Assembly (NCBI RefSeq): GCF_036884655.1
Contig: NC_088356.1
Coordinates: 11,514,001 to 11,578,000 of the forward strand
DNA: 64,000 bases
From: Musa acuminata AAA Group
Taxonomy: Eukaryota > Streptophyta > Magnoliopsida > Zingiberales > Musaceae
Direction of reading: 5' to 3'
Below are positions 1 to 9,394 of this stretch, piece by piece. Position 1 is the first letter of the stretch, and each line of letters opens with the position of its first letter. The position numbers and the translations under genes are program-made. Below the pieces are notes generated by a model. It ran no database searches. It was given only the letters and a program-made list of their open reading frames with translations, and was not told the DNA's origin.

Positions 1-1
1 C

Positions 2-157
2 ATCCCTTGCCAGGAAGATTACCCGATCATGCCGACCGTGTCCGCCAGCTTCGACCTCAAGCCGGTGAACTTCTTCGAGAGCAATCCGATCCTGAGCGCG
101 CCGCCAAACTTCGAGAAGGACCTCCCCGTGTGCGTGACCGCAGCAGCATCCGCCTGA
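2..157 (+). CDS. Copper amine oxidase, C-terminal exon (partial, runs off the left edge)
   Basis: Reading from base 2 gives 51 codons and a TGA stop at 155-157. The peptide includes the motifs QEDYPIMP and [12 protein letters not shown], which match the extreme C-terminus of plant copper-containing primary amine oxidases, where a P-x-MP segment is followed by an F-F-x-x-NP segment. The family oxidises primary amines (putrescine, spermidine) to aldehydes with release of H2O2 and ammonia, in the apoplast or peroxisome. The Cu ligands and the TPQ tyrosine would lie upstream, outside the window. Base composition is GC-rich, unlike the AT-rich DNA that follows. A second, broken CuAO piece lies at 23209-23788, so this is probably one member of a local CuAO cluster. 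Whether this copy is functional cannot be judged from its last exon. Confidence 0.78.
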   Translation: MPCQEDYPIMPTVSASFDLKPVNFFESNPILSAPPNFEKDLPVCVTAAASA

Positions 158-2548
158 GGGCGCTCGTGCTTCCGGGGTGGGCGGTGGAGCGTTACGTGTA
201 TAGGGTGCTCTGTATTGTGTGCTTGATGGAATGGAACAGCGGGTGTTGGGATTTCCATGTCCACAAAACCTTCTCATGGCCTGTACTATTAAGCTGCTCT
301 TCTGTCGCATGCCATGTTCCTCCTTCGCAGACTCTTGATTTCTTCCGCTGACAAGGATCTAACGAGAGTTGGATCTAAGGTGTTGCATTGCATGATGTAA
401 AGAGGCACTACGAGCAGCAATAAATAATAGTTTGGTGGTGTGGAAGCACTTCGGTGTCCGACGTCATCGCCTGTGCTCCTTTCCACTCGCACAGAATTCA
501 GTGATGGCATGCGCTGATGATTGAGACCAGCAACATCCTACATCTTTAGATGCATATTGCCATTTCATTTCACTGTAAGATAGCGAATCCACTGGGCATT
601 CCACTAAAATAGTGACAAGATAAGATGTCATAGGAGTTTCATTCATGAGGTACACGGCAGTATTCAGAACTGTTCCAATCCCACGCATGGTATCTTCTTT
701 ATTAATCAAAATAAAATGTTCCACGTAGTGTGGTCTTTGTTGGGCAAAAAACATGATTGTGGAAATGAAAAATGAGGATCATGATTCATGTCCTGTGTCA
801 TCACCATTCAGAATAGCAAGAAAGAAAGTTTGAATCAAGGTGATGGGTGATCATGATCATTATTTCTCATTTCAGATCTAGATTATACTGGAACATTGGA
901 ATATATAATAGCGCCATTATTTTTATAATCACTGAATAGTTTGTGATACGATACAATCATTTTGGTAAATATTTTAGTTAACTATCGGAAGGAATCTTAA
1001 TTAAATTTAAATTCTTTTAATCAGGGATTTAGGTATGAAGAATCGTAAGATGATTTAGTTTTAAATAAAGATTTAAGTAAAAAAAATTAAATAATTAAGA
1101 TTTATTCTTATAAATATACATTGAGTATCAAAATTTTGAAGAAATAAATCAATAGGACGTGACGAACAAAAGGGAGGACAAGGCTTTAATTGGACGAAAG
1201 CCGAGTAGCCATTTAGATCCATTATTACTAAAGAAACTACACTTGCCAAAAGAAATTGATTATACCAAACAAACTGCAATTGCCCAAAAACAAAACAAAT
1301 TCTGATGCAACAATACTAACACATCAAGTCATGAACTGACAACAAAAGAAAATAAAGAGATAAACACTAATAGAAGTCCCTAATCGTAGCGAGATCGAAC
1401 AATATCAAGGGAAATGTCTTTAATGAGGGGATAAAAAAATTATATAGTAAAATTAAATAAAAATTATAATCAAATAGGATATCAAGATTTACATGAAAAA
1501 CCTCTTTAACACGAAAGGTAAAAATCACGAGATAAATTAGAGAAAATTTAATATAAAATTAATAAATGTACAAATCTCAGAATCTTTTGTCCAAAACTCA
1601 AATAACAATCACAAAAGAATAACTAGGATACAAGGATTATGTTAGTATGTACAATATCCAAAATCTCTCCAAGTGATTACAACAAGAATAGACTATAAAT
1701 ATGATCTAACATGAGGTAATAATACTATCTGGATGATTGAGAACAACATCTTCGTTATCCTCATATTCTTTCCTTTTCTTTTTCTCTTATTCTTCTATCC
1801 TCAATTGCTATTGCTGCTTCTTCCTTTTTCATAATCACCACTACCCTCTTTTTCTACCCTTATTCGTCACACTAAAAGAAAAAAGAGTTTAAGTTAAAAT
1901 GGGCTATGAATTATTAAAACCTACTATGGGTTGAATAATAAATTATCTGCCGAATATTTAGCACTCTTATTAAGTAAGAGAACAAATATCCTATTAAACA
2001 AGACAAACAAGCATAGGCGTAATGCTCGAGAAATTTGAGATATTTTTTAGATTCCTTACTTAATTTTAGTTAAGTAAATTAACTAAAATTTACTTAATTT
2101 TAGTTAAAATTAAAATTTTTAGTTACTCTTGAGAAATTTGAGATATTTTAGTTAATTTGAGAAATTAAAATTTACTTAATTTTAGAAATTAAAAATTGAG
2201 AAATTAATTTGAGAAATTAAAATTTGAGAAATTAATTTGAGAAATTAAAATTTGAGAAATTTGAGATATTTTAGTTAATTTGAGAAATTAAAATTTACTT
2301 AATTTTTAGTTATAATTAAAACAAGCAAACGAACTAAAATTTTAGTTACTCTCGAGAAATTTGAGATATTTTTCATGTTCGAACTAATTTCACTGACTTT
2401 AGACTCTTCCATGTTTATAGCGAGGATAATAATTATGCAAATTATCTCATTAAATTCGTCAAAACCAATAGATCATCTTTTGTATGACACGATGATGAAC
2501 AGTTGTGTTTCCTTGATTTATTGTGTGATGATCTCCTCGGGACAGATT
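158..2548. other. AT-rich flank downstream of the CuAO exon; no gene recognised
   Basis: The first few hundred bases are probably 3' UTR and downstream sequence of the CuAO gene. The remainder is AT-rich with only short chance ORFs. A degenerate AT tandem repeat occupies about 2030-2365 and is listed separately. Nothing else is supported. The region ends at the left breakpoint of duplication copy A. Confidence 0.6.
2030..2365. repeat. Degenerate AT-rich tandem repeat
   Basis: Variants of 'TTTGAGAAATTAAAATTTACTTAA' broken into overlapping shorter blocks (TTTGAGAAATTAA, TTTGAGATATTTTAGTTAA) recur about ten times in slightly different orders. It looks like a low-complexity satellite made by replication slippage. 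It lies about 200 bp left of the duplication breakpoint. Confidence 0.6.
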
Positions 2549-2554
2549 GTAACT

Positions 2555-4624
2555 GTATTAATAGATTTACTTTAAAAAAAATCTAATCTGGAGTTAATTA
2601 AATAGCCCAAAATTGTGTACATTGTGAACAAATTTAAATTCGACTAATTGGATTCAAAGTCGTCGTAAAAATTTGAAATAAGAGTCACACATATCGCCAC
2701 ATCCCACTTTCTTGCATGCATGAAACCCTTTAATTAGATGGCATTTACTGGTGCTTATCTTCCTTAGAGTATAATAATTATTTAGAGATCCAATGAGGAT
2801 ATTAACTAATTTAATTGGTAAAGAATATGATAGTTTATTGTAATAATGTCTCGTAGCTTTACTAATGATTGTCGTAATCACATCAATTATTACCAAAAAA
2901 ATACAATTGTCAAAAGAAAAAATCGATTATTACCAAAGAAAATGCAATTACCAAAGCTTCTATCTAATCCGGAATTAATAAAGTAGCCCAAATTTTGAGC
3001 AAAATTAAATTCGACTAATTGGACTGAATTGTTTGCAAAAAATGGAACTAATAGTCATACATTCTGAACCATTCCTCGTGCTATAACTCGTGAATAATGC
3101 AATCGACACTTATCGTGAAAAATGAAGTGCTGGAGATCGATCATATCCGCATACACATAGGAAGAAAGAGATAGGAAATGGACGTCTCATATCACGTTTT
3201 ACAAGTGGTCGATAGTGATAGGCTTGTGCTTTCACGGTGTGGCCCAAATCTCGTGTTCCACAATTGTATATGCAATTCTAAGAGATCACAAAGTTTTAAG
3301 AACGTGTGTGTATATATATATATATATATATACAATAAATTTTGGAGAAAATTTTAATCTTTATTAAAAATTCTAACAGTATTTTTTTGTTAATACCTAA
3401 AATATCTTTAGTCATTGAACATTTTTTTCTCATTTTCCTATGGATCGATATATAAGATGAAGCCGTCGAGTTACAGTATTTATGATAATATAAAAATATT
3501 AGAATATAATATTTTTTGATAAATTATAATGTGTTCTTGGTATATATAGATATTATATACAGTAAATTCCGAAGAAAAGCTTAATTTTTTTAACTAAAAT
3601 TAGTAATAGTATCTTTTTTTTTAACTAATACCTAAAATACCTTTAGTCATATATTTCTTTTTTCTTATTTTTCTATGGATCGGTCCGAATTGATCCAATT
3701 ATAATATTTTTATACTGTATTACAATATTTTTGATAATATAAAATATTATAGTATAATATTTTGTGATAAATTATAATGTATTCTTGGTATTGCTGAAAA
3801 CAATATAACATAATGTAGAAAAAACTATAACGTAGTATAAAATACTATAATACTATGTTTATGTACTACGTCATAGTGTTTTCTCGATCTTACTTAAAAC
3901 ATTATAACTGGATATAGATTGGTAAAAAAGGAATAATTAATTGACTATCAAATCAAGAATATTATAAATACTAGATAAAAATGACACCATTAGGGAATTA
4001 AGAGCGCATGAGGGACACTGAATATAAAAAGTAAAAAAAAAGTTTTTTTTTACAAATTGACCACATATTATTTTTTAATAAAAAAATAAATAATGTAGAT
4101 ACATTCGATTCGAATTCAGACCCTATAATAAAATTTCAAGTTATGTATTAGATAAGCTAATTAATATATTTTACATATATTTTTTTTAACATTATAAAAA
4201 AATCATATATTTTTTCCGTTTACTATAGGAAATTAACATGTTGGAATATCATATCTTTTTAATTTGAGATTTTAAGGGGGATGTGAAAGAATTAGATGTA
4301 CACAGCGTGTGAGAATTCAAATGATTCCTCGGAATCGTGATCCACGTGCCTCGGCACGACTCCATCACCGAAATCGTTGTCCCTATTGGATTATGGCACG
4401 AGTCCCAATTGCATAACCCAAAAGTCGGTTCTATAATTTCTAATGATGTCGACGGTTGAAGACTCGGAAACGAAATCGATTCCGATGCCGGACCGAATGA
4501 TGAGCCTCGATCAATAGCGCTCGTGAATCTCCAACATCTCGACGATTCCACACGCCTCTCTTTTCCTTCCCCTGAGCAAATTAGGATTCCTCCGTGCCTT
4601 CTTCCCCCCCGTTTCTCCTGTCAT
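2555..4624. other. Duplicated AT-rich non-coding flank (copy A), upstream of the small gene
   Basis: No gene is visible. The stretch holds a TA microsatellite (3311-3332) and an imperfect internal duplication: about 3332-3450 resembles about 3560-3680, each with a 'TAATACCTAAAATA' core and a 'CTATGGATCG' end. The second unit is missing from copy B. The last 300 bp become less AT-rich and lead into the TATA box of the small gene. Confidence 0.6.
3311..3332. repeat. (TA)11 microsatellite, copy A
   Basis: A TA dinucleotide run preceded by GTGTGTG. The corresponding tract in copy B (24555-24631) is more than three times longer. Confidence 0.9.
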
Positions 4625-4631
4625 TATATAA
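4625..4631 (+). promoter_or_regulatory. TATA box of small gene, copy A
   Basis: TATATAA sits 88 bp upstream of the chosen ATG (4713). Transcription would then start at about 4655-4660, which excludes the upstream in-frame ATG at 4638 as a translation start. Confidence 0.5.
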
Positions 4632-4712
4632 GCCCTCGTGCCGTGTTGCCCTCTTCGTCTTCGACACACACAGCGCTTCCTCGCCTCGACTACGCTCGTG
4701 CATACTGACCTT

Positions 4713-4961
4713 ATGGCCGCTCCGAAAACACAGTGGTTCAGCTCTCTTATCAGCTCGACGGGGAGCTTCTTCTTCGCCGGCGAAGGGAAGGCCCGAGGAG
4801 GAGGGTTCGGGAAGAAGGACAAGGAAGAAGAGAACAGAGATGAGAGCAACGAGTCCGGCCTCGCGCCGCCGAACAATGAGTTGCAGCCGCAGCGGAGGGC
4901 AGCACGGTTTGCTGTGGAACTCGACGGGCTTAACTGCTTCGAGACCGTTGTGCTCCACTGA
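4713..4961 (+). CDS. Small plant protein of unknown function, 82 aa (copy A)
   Basis: The reading frame starts at ATG 4713 and encodes 82 residues. The N-terminus is MAAPKTQWFSSLISSTGSFF, followed by a charged, lysine/glutamate-rich middle and a C-terminal block RFAVELDGLNCFETVV. The last block resembles the conserved end of short plant proteins annotated as Avr9/Cf-9 rapidly elicited protein 146-like or uncharacterised; this is recognised from memory and is weak. GC content rises over the frame, a TATA box lies at the right distance, and the protein is identical in copy B. The longer frame from ATG 4638 would begin upstream of the expected transcription start. No function is assigned. An untranslated exon or a non-coding RNA are alternatives. 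Confidence 0.5.
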   Translation: MAAPKTQWFSSLISSTGSFFFAGEGKARGGGFGKKDKEEENRDESNESGLAPPNNELQPQRRAARFAVELDGLNCFETVVLH

Positions 4962-6713
4962 GGAATCAACGTTCGCAGTACTCAATCCTCGGTAGGGTAG
5001 AAGATTGTTTTACTACTTTGGCTATTATGTCATAGAAAGATGCAACCATCAGATCGATAGGAAAGTCCAATTAAGATATGCTGTTTTCTTTCTCTTTGAA
5101 ATTGTCAGGCTCCTGTCGAATATGCTGCATCTGCTTCTTTTTCCCTTTTCCATCGTCTCTTTCTTGAGGCAACCATCATTCTCGTAAAGATACCGAAATC
5201 TCTACCAAATTAATAAGCAGCATAGAGTACATAACCAAAATAATTATGCTCTTGTCAATCCATCCAACCAATTAATTGGGTGGGTATGATTAGAGATTGG
5301 AAGGATACCATGTTACCTTCTTTCGAGTCCAATTCACTGGATGGGAACAGAGGAGTGGCACCCTCCTCTTAGATATCTGCTCCGTGTCGTAACGAGCTTC
5401 TTCCTTCGTCAAACATCGCCTGCACACAACGCCATGGATGGAATCACTGCCTTTAGGAGTACCATTTTGTGGTTCCACTCGGAACATGTCATGGAGCAAA
5501 CAGACAAAGCTGTACTGTGACTCTATTCGAGCCAAGTCATGCGATCAAAAAAAGAAAGCTATATAAAGCAGAGCTTACCGTATGAAATTGTTGTCATGCA
5601 TTCTCACAAACACATTGTCCCAACACAAATTCTAGCCTGTGTTTCCGATACTCTGTCATACTAACATACGTTATTCTAAATAATATATTACACGCCTCAA
5701 GGAGGAATCTAATGCTGAGAAAATATTGACTAAAGTTCCAAACATGACATGCAGTTATCGATCAACTATAAACTCGTTAACCAATGGAAATCAAGTTGTA
5801 GGTGTGCAGTCACAACTTAATTGACCAAGCCAATAATGATTTGGAGCCGATCGAGATTTAAGTTGTGCAGTCACAACTTAATTTAGATTTATTTCAGCTA
5901 TCACCACACTCTGATGATTCCAAAATTAACCTATAAACCAGTGTTATCGTCATCTTCGACAATGCCTAAGCTGTGGGGTCGAAAGGTTGGTCCTATGCTT
6001 TGAGCTGTATTGTTAGCCTTTTTACAGTGGGCTCTTAATATCATTACTCTTGTGATTAACGTCAATTATAAGGAGTTCTTGTATGCTTCTCTTGTACTAA
6101 GTTATGATTAGGTCATATCGAATCCAGAATATAGTGAGATCTAACTAATTTAGTTTTATGCCGAGATGTCAACCGCATACTCATCACGTGGTAATGAGAT
6201 ACTAATCACATGGTACCAAGGTGTCAGTTATATGATGCTAAGTTGTTGACTATGTGGTGTTAAGGCATCGTCACATTCTTATCGCTCTTCGTTTGCCTCA
6301 CCCCCCACGCATTTCTTGTAGAGTTTGATGAGGTCAAGTCAGGAAGTGACTCTTGTTAAACAATCGATACTAAATCGAATCATAAGTTATTTAGTGCATT
6401 TGACTATCTTGGCTATGTATATCATTAAAAAATACTTTACATTGATCTGTACTTTACGTCGATACGATCGATCATGTATGTCGTCGAGATTCGTTTTAGG
6501 CCGATTAAGCTATGTCTATTGTCAAAATGAACTTTAGAATGATTGGACGGCACAATCATCAAAATGTAGGTTAGATTAATCCGATTACGCGTGCCATCAA
6601 AATATATTTTAAATCATTCAACTGTGCATATCATTGAAATGTGTTTTAGGTTTCTTACAAAGAAAATGATTCACCAATAGTGATTCAAAAATTAATGATT
6701 CCCATGATTAGAA
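4962..6713. other. Duplicated non-coding flank (copy A), downstream of the small gene
   Basis: The first part is probably the 3' region of the small gene and matches copy B without visible differences as far as about 5710. From about 5734 the sequence is present three times (A here, B from about 26826, C at 36052-36118 plus 43995-44846). No ORF of note. It stops at about 6713, where gypsy sequence begins; copy C instead continues with different, non-gypsy DNA. Confidence 0.7.
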
Positions 6714-6919
6714 CATAGAGGGGCAAGTCGGAACCGCCCCGGCAGCAACAACCCACTGCATCCTGGCGTAGGTTAGATAGATCCGACCCACCGACACCAA
6801 GGTCCCCTCTCCCCGCCTTGAACTCGTCCCGAACAGAAATATTTCTCCACATAAAGGAGAAGGGACTACTCAAAGATCCTCACCCGATGAGGAGCCCGCG
6901 AGAGCTGGCAGACCGATCA

Positions 6920-7570
6920 AAATATTGCCGCTTCCATCGGTAGCATGGGCATGACACTAAATAGTGTCGTGAGTTAAAAAGGCAGATCGAGGAGCTCATC
7001 CATAGAGGGCATCTCGGCCAGTACCTTCGACCAGACAAGGAACTTTCGCCGTGCCCGGAGGGCCCTATCGAGCGACACATCGATGTGATAGCCGGCGGCC
7101 CCGCGTTTAGCGGGGGCTCCATGACGGGAAGAAAGGCTTACGCCAGAGCCGCCCCGACCGAAGCTCACAGGAACGGGCCCAAACCCGAGATCACTTTCCC
7201 GACCGGAGCATCCGAACAACCCGAGCACGACGACGCGCTTGTGATATCGGCCAGGATCGCCAACGCGCAAGTAAGGAGGATCATGGTCGATACCGGGAGC
7301 TCAGCCGACATACTTTACTTCGATGCTTTCCAAAAGCTCGGCTTGGCTAGGGAGAACATGAAGCCAATGTGCTCGGCGCTCACCAGATTCACCGGAGATT
7401 CGATCTCACCACTGGGAGCTATCACCCTGCCCTTAACCTTGGGGGCCCCGCCGAGGTCGAAGACAGTAATGACCACTTTTCTAGTGGTCGACCTCCCCAC
7501 TGCGTACAACGCCATCCTCGGCCGACCAACCCTCAACAAGGTCAGAGCCGTCGTCTCAACTTACTACCAA
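6920..7570 (+). pseudogene. Tat gypsy Gag C-terminus and aspartic protease, broken (copy A)
   Basis: The frame from 6920 encodes a Cys/His cluster (KYCRFHR...HGHDT...C), then [19 protein letters not shown], and further on the retroviral-type protease with active-site motif DTGSSADI (Asp codon 7289-7291) and a late ILGRPTLNK segment. Two TAG stops interrupt the Cys/His cluster (6941-6943 and 6962-6964); the same codons are CAG in copy B. The frame is cut by the Sirevirus insertion after 7575 and resumes at 16120. From memory, related elements have the Cys/His segment just before protease; its role is presumably RNA binding. Confidence 0.8.
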
Positions 7571-7575
7571 ACTAT
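7571..7575. repeat. Target site duplication ACTAT, left (Sirevirus copy A)
   Basis: ACTAT directly precedes the TGTTGAATC start of the LTR and recurs directly after the other LTR at 16115-16119. Confidence 0.9.
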
Positions 7576-8095
7576 TGTTGAATCTCGGATTTTGATGATG
7601 AAGTCAATTGTCATTTGTTGTTTAATCTGTATGTTGAGATAAGTGTGCAGGATTAACTATGATGAAAGTAAGACATGCAGCAGGAGTTGCGTCGGAGTCA
7701 TGACAATGATCACGTTGGGAGTTCGAGAGTTCGACGGAAGTTCGGACAGTTGTCGGAGGTTCTACTGGAACAAATCCGAGAAGTCCATAAGCTTGCCAAA
7801 GAAGCTCGTCGGAACTCGCCAAGTGAATCGTCGCAAGTCCAGGAGTTTGTTGGAAATCCGCAGGAGCATCACCGAGTGTTCATCGGATGATCGACGGAAG
7901 TTCGTCGGAAGCTCGCCGGAAGAAGCGATTGACACACTGGAGCAAGTTGCAGTAAATGTCTTAGGGAATATCGTAGTTAGCCCAATGATTAAGTTGGAAA
8001 TGGGAGGTGATCCCATTAACTTAATCTTGGGGCAATTGGGCCCCTGAAAAACCCAAATTGGGCCGAATGGATCAACCCATTCGGACCCTGATTTC

Positions 8096-8460
8096 TACCA
8101 GGCGGTTGAATCGCCCAAGGCAGGAGGTTGCAACCGCCTGGGCTCAGTCTTCGAGCGAGACTGGGAGGTGCAACCGCTCCAGCCAGGCGGTGGCACCACC
8201 TGGGCTCAGTCTCCGAGCGAGACTGGGCGGTGCAACCTCCCCTGACAGGAGGTGGCACCGCTTGAGCTCGGTCTTCGAGCTCTGCCAGGCGGTGCATCCG
8301 CCTCAGTCAGGAGGTGCAACCGCCTGAGCTCGGTCTTCGAGCTCTGGCAGGAGGTGCAACCGCCCCTGACAGGAGGTAGCACCACCCAGAGGCTCAGTCT
8401 TTGAGCTCTGCTAGGAGGTGCAACCGCTCCAGTCAGGAGGTGCAACCGCCTGATCCCGAA
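8096..8460. promoter_or_regulatory. Array of near-palindromic GGNGGTNGCACCNCC motifs in the LTR
   Basis: About twelve copies of a 14-18 bp motif with dyad symmetry (for example AGGAGGTTGCAACCGCCT and AGGCGGTGGCACCACCTGG) alternate with two other self-complementary spacers of the type CAGTCTCCGAGCGAGACTG and GAGCTCGGTCTTCGAGCTC. The array ends about 50 bp upstream of the TATA box, where LTR regulatory sequences sit. Palindromic structures in the cis-region of Sirevirus LTRs are known from maize. A regulatory role here is inferred. Confidence 0.7.
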
Positions 8461-8510
8461 ATTCCGGGAATTGACAGTTTTGAGCTCCAAATTGGAACTG
8501 GGTTGGGGCC

Positions 8511-8518
8511 TATAAATA
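8511..8518 (+). promoter_or_regulatory. TATA box of Sirevirus 5' LTR (copy A)
   Basis: TATAAATA follows GGGGCC, downstream of the palindrome array. The same context occurs in all four LTR copies of this family in the window. Confidence 0.7.
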
Positions 8519-9344
8519 CCCTACCCATTCAGCACTGAAAGAGCATGAACTTACACCGAAATCTTGATCTTTTTCTATGATTCTTAGAGCTCAAAATTGT
8601 TGTAAAGGCCAAAAGTCCTTCTCCCTCTTTTCTACTAAGTTCTGAGTTGTAAAGAGAGGAGAGAAAATTCTGTAAGGGTTGTCTCCTAAGCCCGTCAAAA
8701 GGAGTGAAACTGTAAAAGGGTGGTTGGCATTCGCCTATTGAAGGAAGGCCTCTAGTTGACGTCGGTGACCTCGTCGGTGGAGGAAGCCAAAAGTGGAGTA
8801 GGTCAAGATTGACCGAACCACTCTAAATCTCGATTTGCATTTACTTTGAGCATCTTATCTTTACTGCAAACCTCCTCAATAGCTTACTGTCTTCTGTGTT
8901 TTTACGAACGTGTTTCAAAGTTCAGTGCTTTCCGAATCGGGGTTTAAGACGCAAATCAGTTTTATCGAACGAACGTCGTATTTCAGTTTGCGCTTACGTT
9001 CTGATTTCCATTATAACTGCAAACTACCTTTATATCTTTGCTTTAACTGCATCTCGCCTTATCTCAAGTTAAAGTAGTTTACGAATCAGCTTTTATACCG
9101 AAATCGCTTTTATCGTACGAACGTCATATTTCAGTTTGCGCTTATATTCTGATTTCCATCATAACTGCAAACTGCGTTCATATCTTTGCTGCATCTCTCC
9201 TAGTCAAAAGTTGAAGTGATTTACGAATCAGCTTTCTTACCAAAATCACTTCTATCGAACGAACGCAGTTTTCGATTTTAATCGCAGAAGGTTTTCCGCT
9301 GCACTAATTCCCCCCCCCCCCTCTTAGGGCTCTTGATCCTAACA

Positions 9345-9360
9345 ATTGGTATCAGAGCAG
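9345..9360 (+). other. Primer-binding site, Sirevirus copy A
   Basis: ATTGGTATCAGAGCAG immediately follows the 5' LTR. TGGTATCAGAGC is complementary to the 3' end of plant initiator tRNA-Met, the usual Ty1/copia primer. Confidence 0.85.
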
Positions 9361-9394
9361 GGTTAACTCTCTAATGGATTAAAACCCAAGAGAG

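Larger units (their letters stand above)
7576..9344 (+). repeat. 5' LTR of Sirevirus copy A
   Basis: 1769 bp, beginning TGTTGAATCTCGG and ending GATCCTAACA. It contains a near-palindrome array (about 8096-8460), a TATA box (8511-8518) and a C-rich tract near its end. The 3' LTR is 66 bp shorter, mainly because it has one array unit fewer. Confidence 0.92.

Noticed and set aside
464..754. Minus-strand 96-codon frame near the CuAO end
   Set aside because: No recognisable domain, AT-rich context, and it overlaps the expected 3' region of the CuAO gene.
4581..4985. Overlapping long frames on both strands around the small gene
   Set aside because: They overlap the 82-codon frame, show no recognisable motif, and arise from GC-rich composition. 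Only the frame with a TATA box and family-like end block was kept.
7643..8047. A 134-codon frame in the LTR start, present in every LTR copy
   Set aside because: Its recurrence only reflects that the LTRs are repeats. It has no domain, and a plus-strand LTR start is upstream of the TATA box.
8016..8490. Frames of 70-95 codons on both strands in the Sirevirus LTRs, repeated at 14852-15263, 28509-28940 and 35401-35812
   Set aside because: They are by-products of the near-palindrome array, which gives similar frames on both strands. They lie in LTR DNA without start context.
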